Assembly (NCBI GenBank): GCA_025965815.1
Contig: JAOPWF010000219.1
Span: 1-8,152, forward strand
Reading direction: 5' to 3'
Source of the DNA: Mycobacterium sp.
GTDB lineage: Bacteria; Actinomycetota; Actinomycetes; Mycobacteriales; Mycobacteriaceae
DNA length: 8,152 bases
Part shown: one piece after another, positions 1-6,676 of the stretch
Position numbering within the stretch: the first letter of the stretch is position 1
Layout of the letters: every line of letters starts with the position of its first letter
The notes under the pieces: model-generated
Database searches by the model: none
Told to the model about the DNA's origin: nothing
What the model saw: only the letters and a program-made list of their open reading frames with translations
Position numbers and translations under genes: made by a program

Positions 1-460
1 ACTTCTCGTCGTGCCCACGCCCGCGGGCCGGCCGTTCACCCAGGCCGTCGCGCAACGCTGGAGCACCGAGTCGCACGTGGTATTCGCGTGTGGCCGCTAC
101 GAGGGCATCGACCAGCGCGTCGTCGACGACGCCGCCCAGCGCATGCGGGTCGAGGAAGTGTCCATCGGCGACTACGTGCTGCCCGGCGGCGAATCCGCCG
201 CGCTGGTGATGATCGAGGCGATCGTCCGCCTGCTGCCCGAGGTGCTGGGCAACCCGGTGTCGCATCAGGACGATTCGCACTCCGTGGAAAAACTGGGCCT
301 GCTGGAAGGTCCGAGCTACACCAGGCCGCCGGCCTGGCGAGGACTCGAGGTGCCCGAGGTGCTGCTGTCCGGGGACCACGCCAAGGTCGCGGCCTGGCGG
401 CGCGAGCAGTCGCTGGAACGAACCCGCGAACGCCGCCCGGACCTGCTGGCGGAGACCTAG
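1..460 (+). CDS. trmD: tRNA (guanine-N1-)-methyltransferase TrmD, 3' portion (5' end outside window)
   Basis: TrmD is a cytoplasmic SPOUT-class enzyme that transfers a methyl group from S-adenosylmethionine to N1 of G37 in tRNAs, which prevents +1 frameshifting. The window enters the gene in frame at base 2 and reads about 152 residues to the TAG at 458-460. Visible signatures are [11 protein letters not shown] (bases 86-118), the [11 protein letters not shown] knot region (bases 161-193), a DSH that by family knowledge contains the catalytic aspartate (bases 275-283), YTRPPAW, and the C-terminal [21 protein letters not shown] stretch. Mycobacterial TrmD is about 230 residues, so roughly 75 are missing upstream. 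The gene converges on lppW with overlapping stops. In many bacteria trmD and rplS share an operon; here lppW separates them on the opposite strand. Identity is secure. Confidence 0.96.
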   Translation, partial: LLVVPTPAGRPFTQAVAQRWSTESHVVFACGRYEGIDQRVVDDAAQRMRVEEVSIGDYVLPGGESAALVMIEAIVRLLPEVLGNPVSHQDDSHSVEKLGLLEGPSYTRPPAWRGLEVPEVLLSGDHAKVAAWRREQSLERTRERRPDLLAET

Positions 461-1383
461 ATACGGCCGCCGGGGAACATCGTCTTCACGGCCTGCGTGA
501 TCGTTGCGCGTGCGGTGACATCGTCACTGGGTTGCGTGGAGCCGATCACCATGATGTAGCGGCGATCCAGGCCGATGACGCCGGTCGACAGGTGCATCCA
601 GTTCCCACCGTTCCAGCAGCACATCCAGCCCTGCTTGACGGCGACGGGCTCGGCGTACAGGCCGTCGGGGATGCCGAACCGCTGGGGGTAGCCGTCGATA
701 CCGTTGGGCGTGGACTCGGCCAGGTTGGACAGGATGATTCCGGCCCGCTCGGGCGGCAGCCCACCGCTGCCGTCCATCAGCATGCCGTAGTAGCGCACCA
801 GATCGGCCGCGGTGCTCATGGTGTTCCACCAGCGCCCGTCGTAGGGCGTCGTGGTGGACTCCAGGCCGTACCGGGCAGCGATCCGGCTGATGATGGCGCT
901 GCCGCCGCCCTGGTTCCAGAAGTTCTCCGCGGCGTTGTCGTCGGACGAGCGCAGCATGGTGTCGAGCGCTTGGCGGTCGCCGGGTGAGAGTTGCCTCTGC
1001 CCTTTGGCCTCCTGCAGCAGCAGGTCGTCGGCGATGAACAGCTTCGCCACCGATGCGACCGGCGTCGGGGTGTTGTTGCCGCTGGAAACTTGCTGGTCGG
1101 TTTTGCGATCCAGCACCACGGTGGTGATGTCCGCGCCGTCATCGGCAGCTTCGGCCGTGGCCTGTCGGGCCCGGGCGTCCAGTCCGTTTAACGCAGCGGT
1201 CGGTTTGTCGGGCGGCGCCTGCGGAATCGGGTAGGGGGTGGCCTGCGGTGCAACGAGCGTCATCTGCGGTGGCGCCGACTTTTCGCCGGGCGTGCCGTAA
1301 ACCTTGGCTTCGCAGCTCGCGAGCAGCAGCGCGGCCAGGACCGCAGTGGTAGCCGTGATCAGCGTCGACGGCCGCCGTCGCAT
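457..1383 (-). CDS. lppW: LppW-like lipoprotein with serine beta-lactamase/PBP-like fold
   Basis: This is a 308-residue probable cell-envelope lipoprotein. It starts with basic residues, a hydrophobic segment (about residues 8-22) and a lipobox LASC with Cys24 as the lipidation site. A Pro/Ala-rich linker follows (about 36-64). The rest resembles class A beta-lactamases: SVAK at 111-114 is the SxxK nucleophile motif, SDD at 147-149 sits where SDN is expected, and KQG at 250-252 sits where KTG is expected. Adjacent cysteines lie at 255-256. The ATG at 1381-1383 is preceded by GGAGG, so the start is well supported. Gene order between trmD and rplS matches M. tuberculosis Rv2905 as remembered. 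Known members of this fold include beta-lactamases and D,D-peptidases; enzymatic activity here is not shown, and the altered second and third motifs make classical beta-lactamase function doubtful. Confidence 0.9.
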   Translation of the reverse strand: MRRRPSTLITATTAVLAALLLASCEAKVYGTPGEKSAPPQMTLVAPQATPYPIPQAPPDKPTAALNGLDARARQATAEAADDGADITTVVLDRKTDQQVSSGNNTPTPVASVAKLFIADDLLLQEAKGQRQLSPGDRQALDTMLRSSDDNAAENFWNQGGGSAIISRIAARYGLESTTTPYDGRWWNTMSTAADLVRYYGMLMDGSGGLPPERAGIILSNLAESTPNGIDGYPQRFGIPDGLYAEPVAVKQGWMCCWNGGNWMHLSTGVIGLDRRYIMVIGSTQPSDDVTARATITQAVKTMFPGGRI

Positions 1384-1523
1384 GCCCTACCTCCAAGAAT
1401 TAGTGTGCTGGGATAGTGCTTGCCGCGCTGCGGCCTAACCCCGGTCCAAGCGTAACTGTTGGCCCGCCGCTACACGTACTTCGGCTTCCTATCGGCTCCG
1501 GGGATGGCCGTCGCGGTTACGAT

Positions 1524-1552
1524 TTCACTGCGTGCGACGCATCTGGCACAAT
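1524..1552 (+). promoter_or_regulatory. Candidate sigma-A promoter for rplS
   Basis: TTCACT at 1524-1529 and CACAAT at 1547-1552 are separated by 17 bases, each matching four of six consensus positions. TGG immediately before the -10 hexamer gives an extended -10 (TGN). Transcription would start near 1559 and leave a leader of about 125 bases before rplS. This is a visual match only; a start-site map would decide it. Confidence 0.35.
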
Positions 1553-1644
1553 TGAGCAGTTGTCCGCGCAGGATTTTCTTTCTGCTGCGCGACATAGATG
1601 CCCGATATCCACCGGCTGGGCGCCCGCATCGCTTACGACGAGTA

Positions 1645-1677
1645 TGCAGCTGCCCGCGGCCGCGACCTGCAAGGAAG
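1645..1677 (+). promoter_or_regulatory. rplS ribosome binding site with adjacent candidate hairpin
   Basis: AAGGAAG at 1671-1677 lies eight bases before the rplS ATG at 1686 and fixes that start. Just upstream, TGCAG (1645-1649) can pair with CTGCA (1667-1671). Inside that, CGC (1655-1657) can pair with GCG (1662-1664). The structure would abut and partly occlude the ribosome binding site. Some bacteria regulate L19 through mRNA leaders, but I see no match to a named leader family here. Confidence 0.35.
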
Positions 1678-1685
1678 TGTCACCG

Positions 1686-2027
1686 ATGAATACGCTGGAC
1701 TTCGTCGACCAGTCATCGCTGCGCGACGACATCCCGGCCTTCAGCCCGGGCGACACCGTCAACGTGCACGTGAAGGTTATCGAGGGTTCCAAGGAGCGCA
1801 TCCAGGTCTTCAAGGGTGTCGTCATCCGCCGCCAGGGCGGCGGGATCCGCGAGACCTTCACTGTCCGCAAGGAGAGCTACGGCGTGGGCGTCGAGCGGAC
1901 CTTCCCGGTTCATTCGCCCAACATCGACCACATCGACGTCGCGACCCGCGGTGACGTGCGGCGGGCCAAGCTGTACTACCTGCGCGAGCTTCGCGGCAAG
2001 AAGGCGAAGATCAAGGAGAAGCGCTGA
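1686..2027 (+). CDS. rplS: 50S ribosomal protein L19
   Basis: L19 is a large-subunit ribosomal protein located at the 30S-50S interface. The 113-residue product begins [19 protein letters not shown], has the conserved [12 protein letters not shown] and IQVFKGVVI strands, [16 protein letters not shown], the [14 protein letters not shown] segment, and ends with the basic tail [10 protein letters not shown]. Its length equals that remembered for M. tuberculosis L19. An in-frame extension upstream to about 1416 is open but rejected, because AAGGAAG precedes the 1686 ATG and L19 proteins begin here. The gene is separated from lppW by a 302-base divergent region and from lepB by 73 bases. Confidence 0.97.
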   Translation: MNTLDFVDQSSLRDDIPAFSPGDTVNVHVKVIEGSKERIQVFKGVVIRRQGGGIRETFTVRKESYGVGVERTFPVHSPNIDHIDVATRGDVRRAKLYYLRELRGKKAKIKEKR

Positions 2028-2071
2028 CATCGCGCCCGTCGGTCATCATGGCAGCGCCGCGAGGCATGTCG

Positions 2072-2084
2072 GCCGCTGAGCGGC
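2072..2084. repeat. Perfect 13-base inverted repeat between rplS and lepB
   Basis: GCCGCT at 2072-2077 and AGCGGC at 2079-2084 surround a single G. It could be a weak hairpin ending rplS transcription (there is no T-run) or an operator lying between the candidate -35 and -10 of lepB. Palindromes of this size are expected a few times by chance in a GC-rich window of this length. Confidence 0.4.
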
Positions 2085-2088
2085 TGGC

Positions 2089-2101
2089 TACGCTGATCCC
2101 G
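2089..2101 (+). promoter_or_regulatory. Candidate -10 element for leaderless lepB transcript
   Basis: TACGCT at 2089-2094 fits the mycobacterial TANNNT -10 pattern and ends six bases before the lepB GTG at 2101. Transcription would therefore begin at or next to the start codon. No Shine-Dalgarno sequence is visible upstream of this GTG, which is what a leaderless message predicts. The -35 region (around 2066-2071, ATGTCG) is poor. Leaderless genes are common in mycobacteria. Confidence 0.4.
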
Positions 2102-3027
2102 TGACCCGACCCAGCGATGAGCCGCCTGCGCCACGAGCAGACGGCGGCGACGAACCGCTAGCGCAACAAGCAGCCGGCAGGCCCTCCACCGGCTCGCCGC
2201 CCGAGCACGCGGTCAACTCCGTGGGCGCGGAAGCCGGACCGGAGGTCACGGGGCACGACGCCGCTGATGCGGAGCCCGGCTCGGATCTGCCGAAGCGGAA
2301 GAAGTCGGCGATGCGCGAGGCGGCCATCCTGGTCGCCATCGCGGTGGTCCTCTACTACGTCATGTTGACGTTCATCGCGCGGCCGTACCTGATCCCCTCC
2401 GAGTCGATGGAGCCCACGCTGCACGGCTGCACCGGCTGCGTCGGTGACCGCGTCATGGTGGACAAGCTCACCTACCGGTTCGGTTCTCCCGCGCCCGGCG
2501 ATGTCATCGTGTTCAAGGGACCGCCGAACTGGAACATCGGCTACAAGTCGATTCGCTCGCAGAACCCGGTGGTGCGGGCTGGTCAGAACGCACTGTCGTT
2601 CGTCGGCTTCGTGCCGCCGGACGAAAACGATCTGGTCAAGCGCGTCATCGCGGTCGGCGGGCAAACCGTGGAGTGCCGGGCGGATACGGGTCTGACAGTG
2701 AATGGCAAGCGGCTCAAGGAGCCCTACCTCGACCCGGCGACCATGATGGCCGATCCCGCCGTCTATCCGTGCCTGGGCAATGAATTCGGGCCGGTTCACG
2801 TGCCGGACGGCAGGCTGTGGGTGATGGGCGACAACCGGACCCACTCGGCGGATTCCCGGGCGCACTGCACGAGCACGCCCGTCGACGCTCAGCGCGGCAT
2901 ACTGTGCACCGGCGATCCGACGGCCGGAACGGTTCCGGTGGACAATGTGATTGGAAAGGCGAGGTTTATCGCTTGGCCGCCATCACGTTGGGGCGGTGTG
3001 GGCTCGGTGAACCCGCAGAGCAACTGA
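2101..3027 (+). CDS. lepB: Signal peptidase I
   Basis: LepB is a membrane serine protease that removes signal peptides from Sec- and Tat-exported proteins on the outer face of the cytoplasmic membrane, using a Ser-Lys dyad. The 308-residue protein has a disordered Pro/Ala/Gly/Glu-rich N-terminal tail (1-64), a basic KRKK (65-68) and one membrane helix (about 74-93). Then come PSESMEPTL with nucleophile Ser102, PGDVIVF (132-138), DLVKRVIA with general base Lys180, and the GDNRTHSADSR box (243-253). Six cysteines (110, 113, 192, 224, 256, 269) lie in the exported domain. Start: a stop in frame at 2077-2079 leaves GTG 2101 as the first start; ATG 2311 would leave only the membrane helix and catalytic domain. 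Nine bases separate its stop from rnhB, suggesting an operon. Confidence 0.95.
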   Translation: MTRPSDEPPAPRADGGDEPLAQQAAGRPSTGSPPEHAVNSVGAEAGPEVTGHDAADAEPGSDLPKRKKSAMREAAILVAIAVVLYYVMLTFIARPYLIPSESMEPTLHGCTGCVGDRVMVDKLTYRFGSPAPGDVIVFKGPPNWNIGYKSIRSQNPVVRAGQNALSFVGFVPPDENDLVKRVIAVGGQTVECRADTGLTVNGKRLKEPYLDPATMMADPAVYPCLGNEFGPVHVPDGRLWVMGDNRTHSADSRAHCTSTPVDAQRGILCTGDPTAGTVPVDNVIGKARFIAWPPSRWGGVGSVNPQSN

Positions 3028-3036
3028 GAGTCACGC

Positions 3037-3798
3037 ATGCCGGCTACCTGGCCACCACGAGCGGTGATTCGCAAGTCCTCTGGGCTGCGCACCCTGGAAT
3101 CCGCGTTGTACCGCGGCGGGCTGGGCCCGGTCGCCGGAGTCGACGAGGTCGGCCGCGGCGCCTGCGCCGGCCCACTGGTGGTGGCCGCGTGCGTGCTCGG
3201 ACCCAACCGGTTGGAGAGCCTGGCCGTCCTCGACGATTCCAAGAAGCTCACCGAGAAGGAACGCGAGCGGCTGTTTCCGCTGATCCGCCGGTACGCGCTG
3301 GCATACCACGTGGTGTTCATTCCGTCCACGGAAGTCGATCGGCGCGGGGTGCACGTCGCCAACATCGAGGGCATGCGACGTGCGGTCGCCGGGCTTCCAC
3401 AACGGCCGGGCTACGTACTGTCCGACGGCTTTCGCGTCCCGGGCCTGCCTATGCCCTCGTTGCCGGTGATCGGCGGGGACGCGGCGGCGGCCTGCATCGC
3501 CGCTGCCAGCGTGCTGGCCAAGGTCAGCCGCGACCGCCTGATGGTGGCGATGGACGCCGAGCACCCCGGCTACGGCTTCGCCGAGCACAAGGGCTACAGC
3601 ACCCCCGCGCACACGGCCGCGCTGGCCGAGTTGGGCCCCTGCAGCCAGCATCGCTACTCGTTCATCAATGTGCGGCGGCTGGTGTCGGTAGCGGGCGAAT
3701 TGGTGCCGGAGGAGGGCACGTCCCAGGTCATCGAGTGCGCGCCGGAGCCGCTCGACCGGCAACATCAGATTCCGGGGCAGCACAGCGAACTCGGGTGA
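3037..3798 (+). CDS. rnhB: Ribonuclease HII
   Basis: RNase HII cuts the RNA strand of RNA-DNA hybrids and starts removal of single ribonucleotides misincorporated in DNA. The 253-residue protein has [14 protein letters not shown] with Asp36 and Glu37, DDSKKL (66-71), YVLSDG with Asp130, and VIGGD with Asp148. By alignment with E. coli RnhB from memory (Asp16, Glu17, Asp108, Asp126) these are the four metal-binding carboxylates. [13 protein letters not shown] and [14 protein letters not shown] are further family signatures. The start at ATG 3037 gives [14 protein letters not shown], close to the remembered M. tuberculosis N-terminus. The C-terminal stretch of about 35 residues after the SFINVRRLV motif is variable and probably disordered. 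All catalytic residues are present. Confidence 0.96.
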   Translation: MPATWPPRAVIRKSSGLRTLESALYRGGLGPVAGVDEVGRGACAGPLVVAACVLGPNRLESLAVLDDSKKLTEKERERLFPLIRRYALAYHVVFIPSTEVDRRGVHVANIEGMRRAVAGLPQRPGYVLSDGFRVPGLPMPSLPVIGGDAAAACIAAASVLAKVSRDRLMVAMDAEHPGYGFAEHKGYSTPAHTAALAELGPCSQHRYSFINVRRLVSVAGELVPEEGTSQVIECAPEPLDRQHQIPGQHSELG

Positions 3799-3804
3799 GG
3801 AAAA

Positions 3805-3843
3805 ATGAAACCAGACCGAGCAGAAGGACAGCAGAGCCGATGA
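3805..3843 (+). CDS. Possible 12-codon leader ORF coupled to the DUF2469 gene
   Basis: An ATG at 3805 opens a 12-codon frame (MKPDRAEGQQSR) whose TGA at 3841-3843 overlaps the DUF2469 ATG at 3840-3842 as ATGA. A GAGG at 3797-3800, overlapping the rnhB stop codon, lies four bases before this ATG. The arrangement would allow ribosomes finishing rnhB to reinitiate on the mini-ORF and then on DUF2469. The peptide resembles nothing I know, and 39 bases is short enough to be chance. Confidence 0.25.
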   Translation: MKPDRAEGQQSR

Positions 3844-4145
3844 GTGCCGAAGATCTCGAAAAGTACGAAACCGAGATGGAGCTCTCGCTGTACCGCGAAT
3901 ACAAAGACATCGTCGGGCAGTTCAGCTACGTCGTCGAAACCGAGCGACGGTTCTATCTCGCCAACAGTGTGGAGCTGGTGCCGCGCAACGCCGACGGCGA
4001 GGTCTACTTCGAACTACGGCTCGCCGACGCCTGGGTGTGGGACATGTACCGGCCGGCCCGGTTCGTCAAGCAGGTACGCGTCATCACCTTCAAGGAGGTC
4101 AACATCGAAGAGGTCGAGAAGCCCGAGCTGCGGCTGCCCGAATAG
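3840..4145 (+). CDS. DUF2469 family protein (Rv2901c-like)
   Basis: This 101-residue acidic protein begins MSAEDLEKYETEMELSLYRE and ends VEKPELRLPE. Both ends and the length match M. tuberculosis Rv2901c as remembered, so the family is actinobacterial DUF2469. It has no signal peptide or membrane segment, so it is expected in the cytoplasm. The middle has alternating strands (FSYVVETERRFYLANSVEL, VYFELRLADAW) and a conserved aromatic WVWDMYRPARFVKQVRVITF. Its function is unknown to me; persistent linkage to rnhB and lepB is the only clue. The start is chosen by homology; AAGGA at 3824-3828 is 11 bases upstream, slightly distant. The frame stays open far upstream, which only reflects high GC. 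It converges with cydB, with nine bases between the stop codons. Confidence 0.93.
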   Translation: MSAEDLEKYETEMELSLYREYKDIVGQFSYVVETERRFYLANSVELVPRNADGEVYFELRLADAWVWDMYRPARFVKQVRVITFKEVNIEEVEKPELRLPE

Positions 4146-4154
4146 GTCGTCCGG

Positions 4155-5156
4155 TTACCCCGACGTCCACGGCGCGGTCTGCGTAAGCCAGAACAGGTAG
4201 GCGAGTGCCGGGAGCACGACCACGGCAGCCAGCGCGACGACGACCAGTAGTCCGGCGAGGCTGGCTTCGGCGCCGGCGGCCTCCTGGATCGTCATCTGGT
4301 CAACGAGCATCCACGGGTACTGCCCTACACCCCACCCCGCAACGACGGAGGTGACCGCCGCGACGGCGGGAATCCTCGCAGCCCCGTAGCGGCGCCGATA
4401 CAGCAGCACGATGGTCAGCGCACCGGCCGCCGCGGCGATCACCAGCAGCGGAGATGCCCTGCCGAGCAGGCCCCGGCTCAGTGTCGGTGCGTCGTGCAGG
4501 ATCGGGTACAGGCCGGCGAATACGATCAGGCCGGTGACGATCCCGACCGCGATCGTCCGGCGGCGCAGTTCGACGGTGAGATCGTCCAGCCCGGCGCGGG
4601 ATGCGTCGGCGGTGAGGAAGACGCCCGCGAGCACCGCGCAGGTGGCGACGGCGAGGACGCCTCCTGTCAGCGAGGTCGGATTTAACCAGGATCTGAACTG
4701 GTCTCCGTAACCCTCGGCAGGGACTCGTCCGGAGGCGACGGCGCCGGCGACAGTTCCCAGAAAGAACGGCGTGATCAGCGACGAGCCGGCGAAGGTGGCG
4801 CCGAACAGCCGGGCCTGTCCGAGGGTCGCGGCGTACTTGCGGCACGCGAAACTCGCTCCGCGCAGCACGATTCCGGCACGGGCGAGCGCGAGCGGGATGA
4901 ACAGGGTTGTCATCGCCGCGGCGAAGGCTCTGGGAAAGCCGGTCCACCAGATGACGAGGATGTAGATAAGCCAGACGTGGTTGGCTTCCCAGACCGGGCC
5001 GATGCTGTGGTCGATGAGCGTGCGTAACTGGGCGCCGCGTCGGGTGCCGCCGGCGGTGAGATCGTAGAAGCCCGAGCCGAAGTCGGCGCCCCCGAACAGC
5101 GCGTACGTGATGACACCGACGAACAGGGCGGCGGCGACCGCATCGGCCAGCGTCAT
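4155..5156 (-). CDS. cydB: Cytochrome bd-type quinol oxidase subunit II
   Basis: CydB is the structural partner of CydA in the membrane-bound bd-type quinol oxidase. The 333-residue protein is highly hydrophobic with about eight or nine membrane helices. Visible signatures are GGADFGSGFYDL (22-33), GPVWEANHVWLIY (53-65; Glu57 sits where E. coli CydB has Asp58), PFFLGTVAGAVASG in the middle, and GVGQYPWML near the C-terminus. Its ATG overlaps the cydA stop as ATGA, so the two are translationally coupled. No small CydX-like subunit follows, since DUF2469 converges nine bases away. No cydD/cydC assembly transporter genes are in view. Family identity is firm; the subclass (CIO- or YthB-like) is inferred from CydA. 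Confidence 0.93.
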   Translation of the reverse strand: MTLADAVAAALFVGVITYALFGGADFGSGFYDLTAGGTRRGAQLRTLIDHSIGPVWEANHVWLIYILVIWWTGFPRAFAAAMTTLFIPLALARAGIVLRGASFACRKYAATLGQARLFGATFAGSSLITPFFLGTVAGAVASGRVPAEGYGDQFRSWLNPTSLTGGVLAVATCAVLAGVFLTADASRAGLDDLTVELRRRTIAVGIVTGLIVFAGLYPILHDAPTLSRGLLGRASPLLVIAAAAGALTIVLLYRRRYGAARIPAVAAVTSVVAGWGVGQYPWMLVDQMTIQEAAGAEASLAGLLVVVALAAVVVLPALAYLFWLTQTAPWTSG

Positions 5157-6574
5157 GGAAGCGGGCCCTCCCCGGTGTCGGTCGTCGACAACGCGGGCGC
5201 CGGGGTGGCCGGTCCGTACGGGCTTGGCAGGTCTTCTTCACCCGCACGCCACCGCTTGGCCATGGACCGCAGTACGACGTACGCGGCGACGGTCATACCG
5301 AGATAGATCACCAGCACGCCGATGTAACTCCACCACAGGCCGGCGCTGGCGTTGGCCGCGTCGGTGGTGCGCAGCACCTGCCAGACCGTCCATGGTTGAC
5401 GACCGACTTCGGTGGCGACCCAGCCGCATTCGACGGCCAGGATGGCCAGTGGGCCGGTGATGACCGCGAAGCGCAGATACCAGCGGTTCTCGAGCAGGTC
5501 ATGCCCGCGCCGGCGAGCCAGCCAGTAGACCACCACCGACGCCGCCAGCAGCGTCCCGATGCCGACCATGGACTGGAACGCCAGATGGGTGATGTTGACC
5601 GGCGGCCGGTCGGCCTCGGGGACCGAGTCGAGGCCGGGCACCGGAGCGGTCAGTGAGTTGCGGGCGATGATGGACCCCAGCCGGGGAATGCTCAGTGCCC
5701 AGCGCACCTCGCCGTCGACGAGGATGCCACCGAGGCGCTCCGGGGCGGCGTACTCCGTTGTGGTGGCGAGTTCGAACGCGGCGAGCTTGGCCGGTTGGCT
5801 GTCGCCGACGCGCAGGCCGAGGATGTGCCCGATGAACGGCTGCGCCACCGCGGCGACGGTCGCAAAAGTGAACGGAACCGCAAAGCCCAACCGGTGATGG
5901 GCATCGGTGCGGCCGCGTAGCAGGCCGGCCGCATACACCCCGGAGACGACGAAGCCGACCACCATGAAGGCGCCGACCCACATGTGCAGAAACTGCAGCC
6001 AGACACCGTCATTGAACATCGCGCGCCACGGGTTGACGTCGGTGACGACACCGTTGACGATGCGGAAGCCCGTCGGGTTGTTCATCCACGCGTTCACCGA
6101 TACCACGCAGAAGGTCCCGACCACGCCCGAGATCCCCATCGGGATCAGCATCGCCAGATGCCGGCGAGGGGGCAGACGGCCCCAGCCGTAGAGGTAGATG
6201 CCGAGGAATATCGCCTCGACGAAGAATGACAGCCCTTCGAACGCGAACGGCAGGCCTAGCACATCACCGAAACGCCCCATCAGGCCCGGCCACAGCAGAC
6301 CCATCTCGAAGCTGAGCACAGTGCCTGACACGGCTCCGATGGCGAACAGCACCGCCGACACCTTGGCCCACCGTTTGGCGAGCCCGAGGGCAACATCGTC
6401 ACCACGGACGAGCCCGCGCCGGTGCATCACGTAGATGATCGTGGGAAACGCGACGCCGAAGCAGGCCAGGATGATGTGCCAGCCCAGCGACACCGCCATC
6501 TGCTGACGTGCCGGCATCAGCCCCGGCGGCCCGTCGCCCGCGGCGAGGAGTACCACCGCCGGGTCAAGAACCAT
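5153..6574 (-). CDS. cydA: Cytochrome bd-type quinol oxidase subunit I, short Q-loop class
   Basis: CydA carries the hemes and quinol site of a membrane terminal oxidase reducing O2 to water. The 473-residue protein has about nine membrane helices. Likely ligands, aligned from memory to E. coli: His33 (His19, heme b595), Glu113 and Glu120 (Glu99, Glu107), His196 (His186) and Met335 (Met393) for b558. Quinol-site Lys262 and Glu267 match Lys252 and Glu257. WVATEVGRQPW (384-394) is the family signature. The Q-loop region (about 268-326) is short, and the two conserved glutamates are seven apart rather than eight, as I recall for cyanide-insensitive oxidase or YthA-like proteins. A Pro-rich tail of about 35 residues ends it. 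ATG 6572-6574 is preceded by GGGGTG. It heads a two-gene operon with cydB. This is unlike the M. tuberculosis CydA I remember. Confidence 0.93.
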   Translation of the reverse strand: MVLDPAVVLLAAGDGPPGLMPARQQMAVSLGWHIILACFGVAFPTIIYVMHRRGLVRGDDVALGLAKRWAKVSAVLFAIGAVSGTVLSFEMGLLWPGLMGRFGDVLGLPFAFEGLSFFVEAIFLGIYLYGWGRLPPRRHLAMLIPMGISGVVGTFCVVSVNAWMNNPTGFRIVNGVVTDVNPWRAMFNDGVWLQFLHMWVGAFMVVGFVVSGVYAAGLLRGRTDAHHRLGFAVPFTFATVAAVAQPFIGHILGLRVGDSQPAKLAAFELATTTEYAAPERLGGILVDGEVRWALSIPRLGSIIARNSLTAPVPGLDSVPEADRPPVNITHLAFQSMVGIGTLLAASVVVYWLARRRGHDLLENRWYLRFAVITGPLAILAVECGWVATEVGRQPWTVWQVLRTTDAANASAGLWWSYIGVLVIYLGMTVAAYVVLRSMAKRWRAGEEDLPSPYGPATPAPALSTTDTGEGPLP

Positions 6575-6590
6575 CGGATCACCCCATCTG

Positions 6591-6620
6591 ATTAGCCACC
6601 AGTGTGCCGTTTGGTCTCAA
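6591..6620 (-). promoter_or_regulatory. Candidate promoter for cydAB
   Basis: On the minus strand, TTGAGA (6620-6615) matches five of six -35 positions. GCTAAT (6596-6591) matches four of six -10 positions, with an 18-base spacer. The transcript would start near 6584, leaving about ten leader bases including GGGGTG before the cydA ATG. A second TANNNT candidate, TACTTT, lies just upstream on the same strand. I found no convincing CRP-type TGTGA-N6-TCACA site. Confidence 0.35.
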
Positions 6621-6676
6621 AGTACCCACCTGCCCGTCAGCGACACCAGGCACGGCAGGGAGACTGGAAAGCCACC

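Larger units (their letters stand above)
1384..1685. other. Divergent intergenic region between lppW and rplS (302 bases)
   Basis: This stretch holds no convincing gene. It should contain the promoters of lppW (minus) and rplS (plus), because lppW breaks the link between trmD and rplS. Small inverted repeats are present: GCCGC-GCT-GCGGC at 1422-1434, the palindrome GGGCGCCC at 1618-1625 and CGCGGCCGCG at 1655-1664. Such short GC palindromes occur often by chance at this base composition. Open frames running through it toward rplS have poor codon use or conflict with the L19 start. Confidence 0.6.

Noticed and set aside
88..987. Long plus-strand open frame across trmD and lppW
   Set aside because: Its product is Arg/Ala/Gly-rich noise overlapping two recognised genes in other frames.
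1422..1434. GCCGC-GCT-GCGGC inverted repeat as a terminator or operator
   Set aside because: Five-base GC stems are common by chance at this composition; there is no T-run and its position between divergent genes does not suit a terminator.
1416..1685. In-frame N-terminal extension of L19
   Set aside because: L19 is 113 residues in mycobacteria, and a ribosome binding site sits directly before ATG 1686.
1459..1689. Open frame ending with an ATGA overlap at the rplS start
   Set aside because: Codons have low G/C third positions unlike genes here, the translation looks non-coding, and one ATGA overlap is weak evidence.
2817..3839. In-frame upstream extension of DUF2469 of more than 300 codons
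   Set aside because: It overlaps lepB and rnhB in another frame. The 101-residue form matches the family length and N-terminus.
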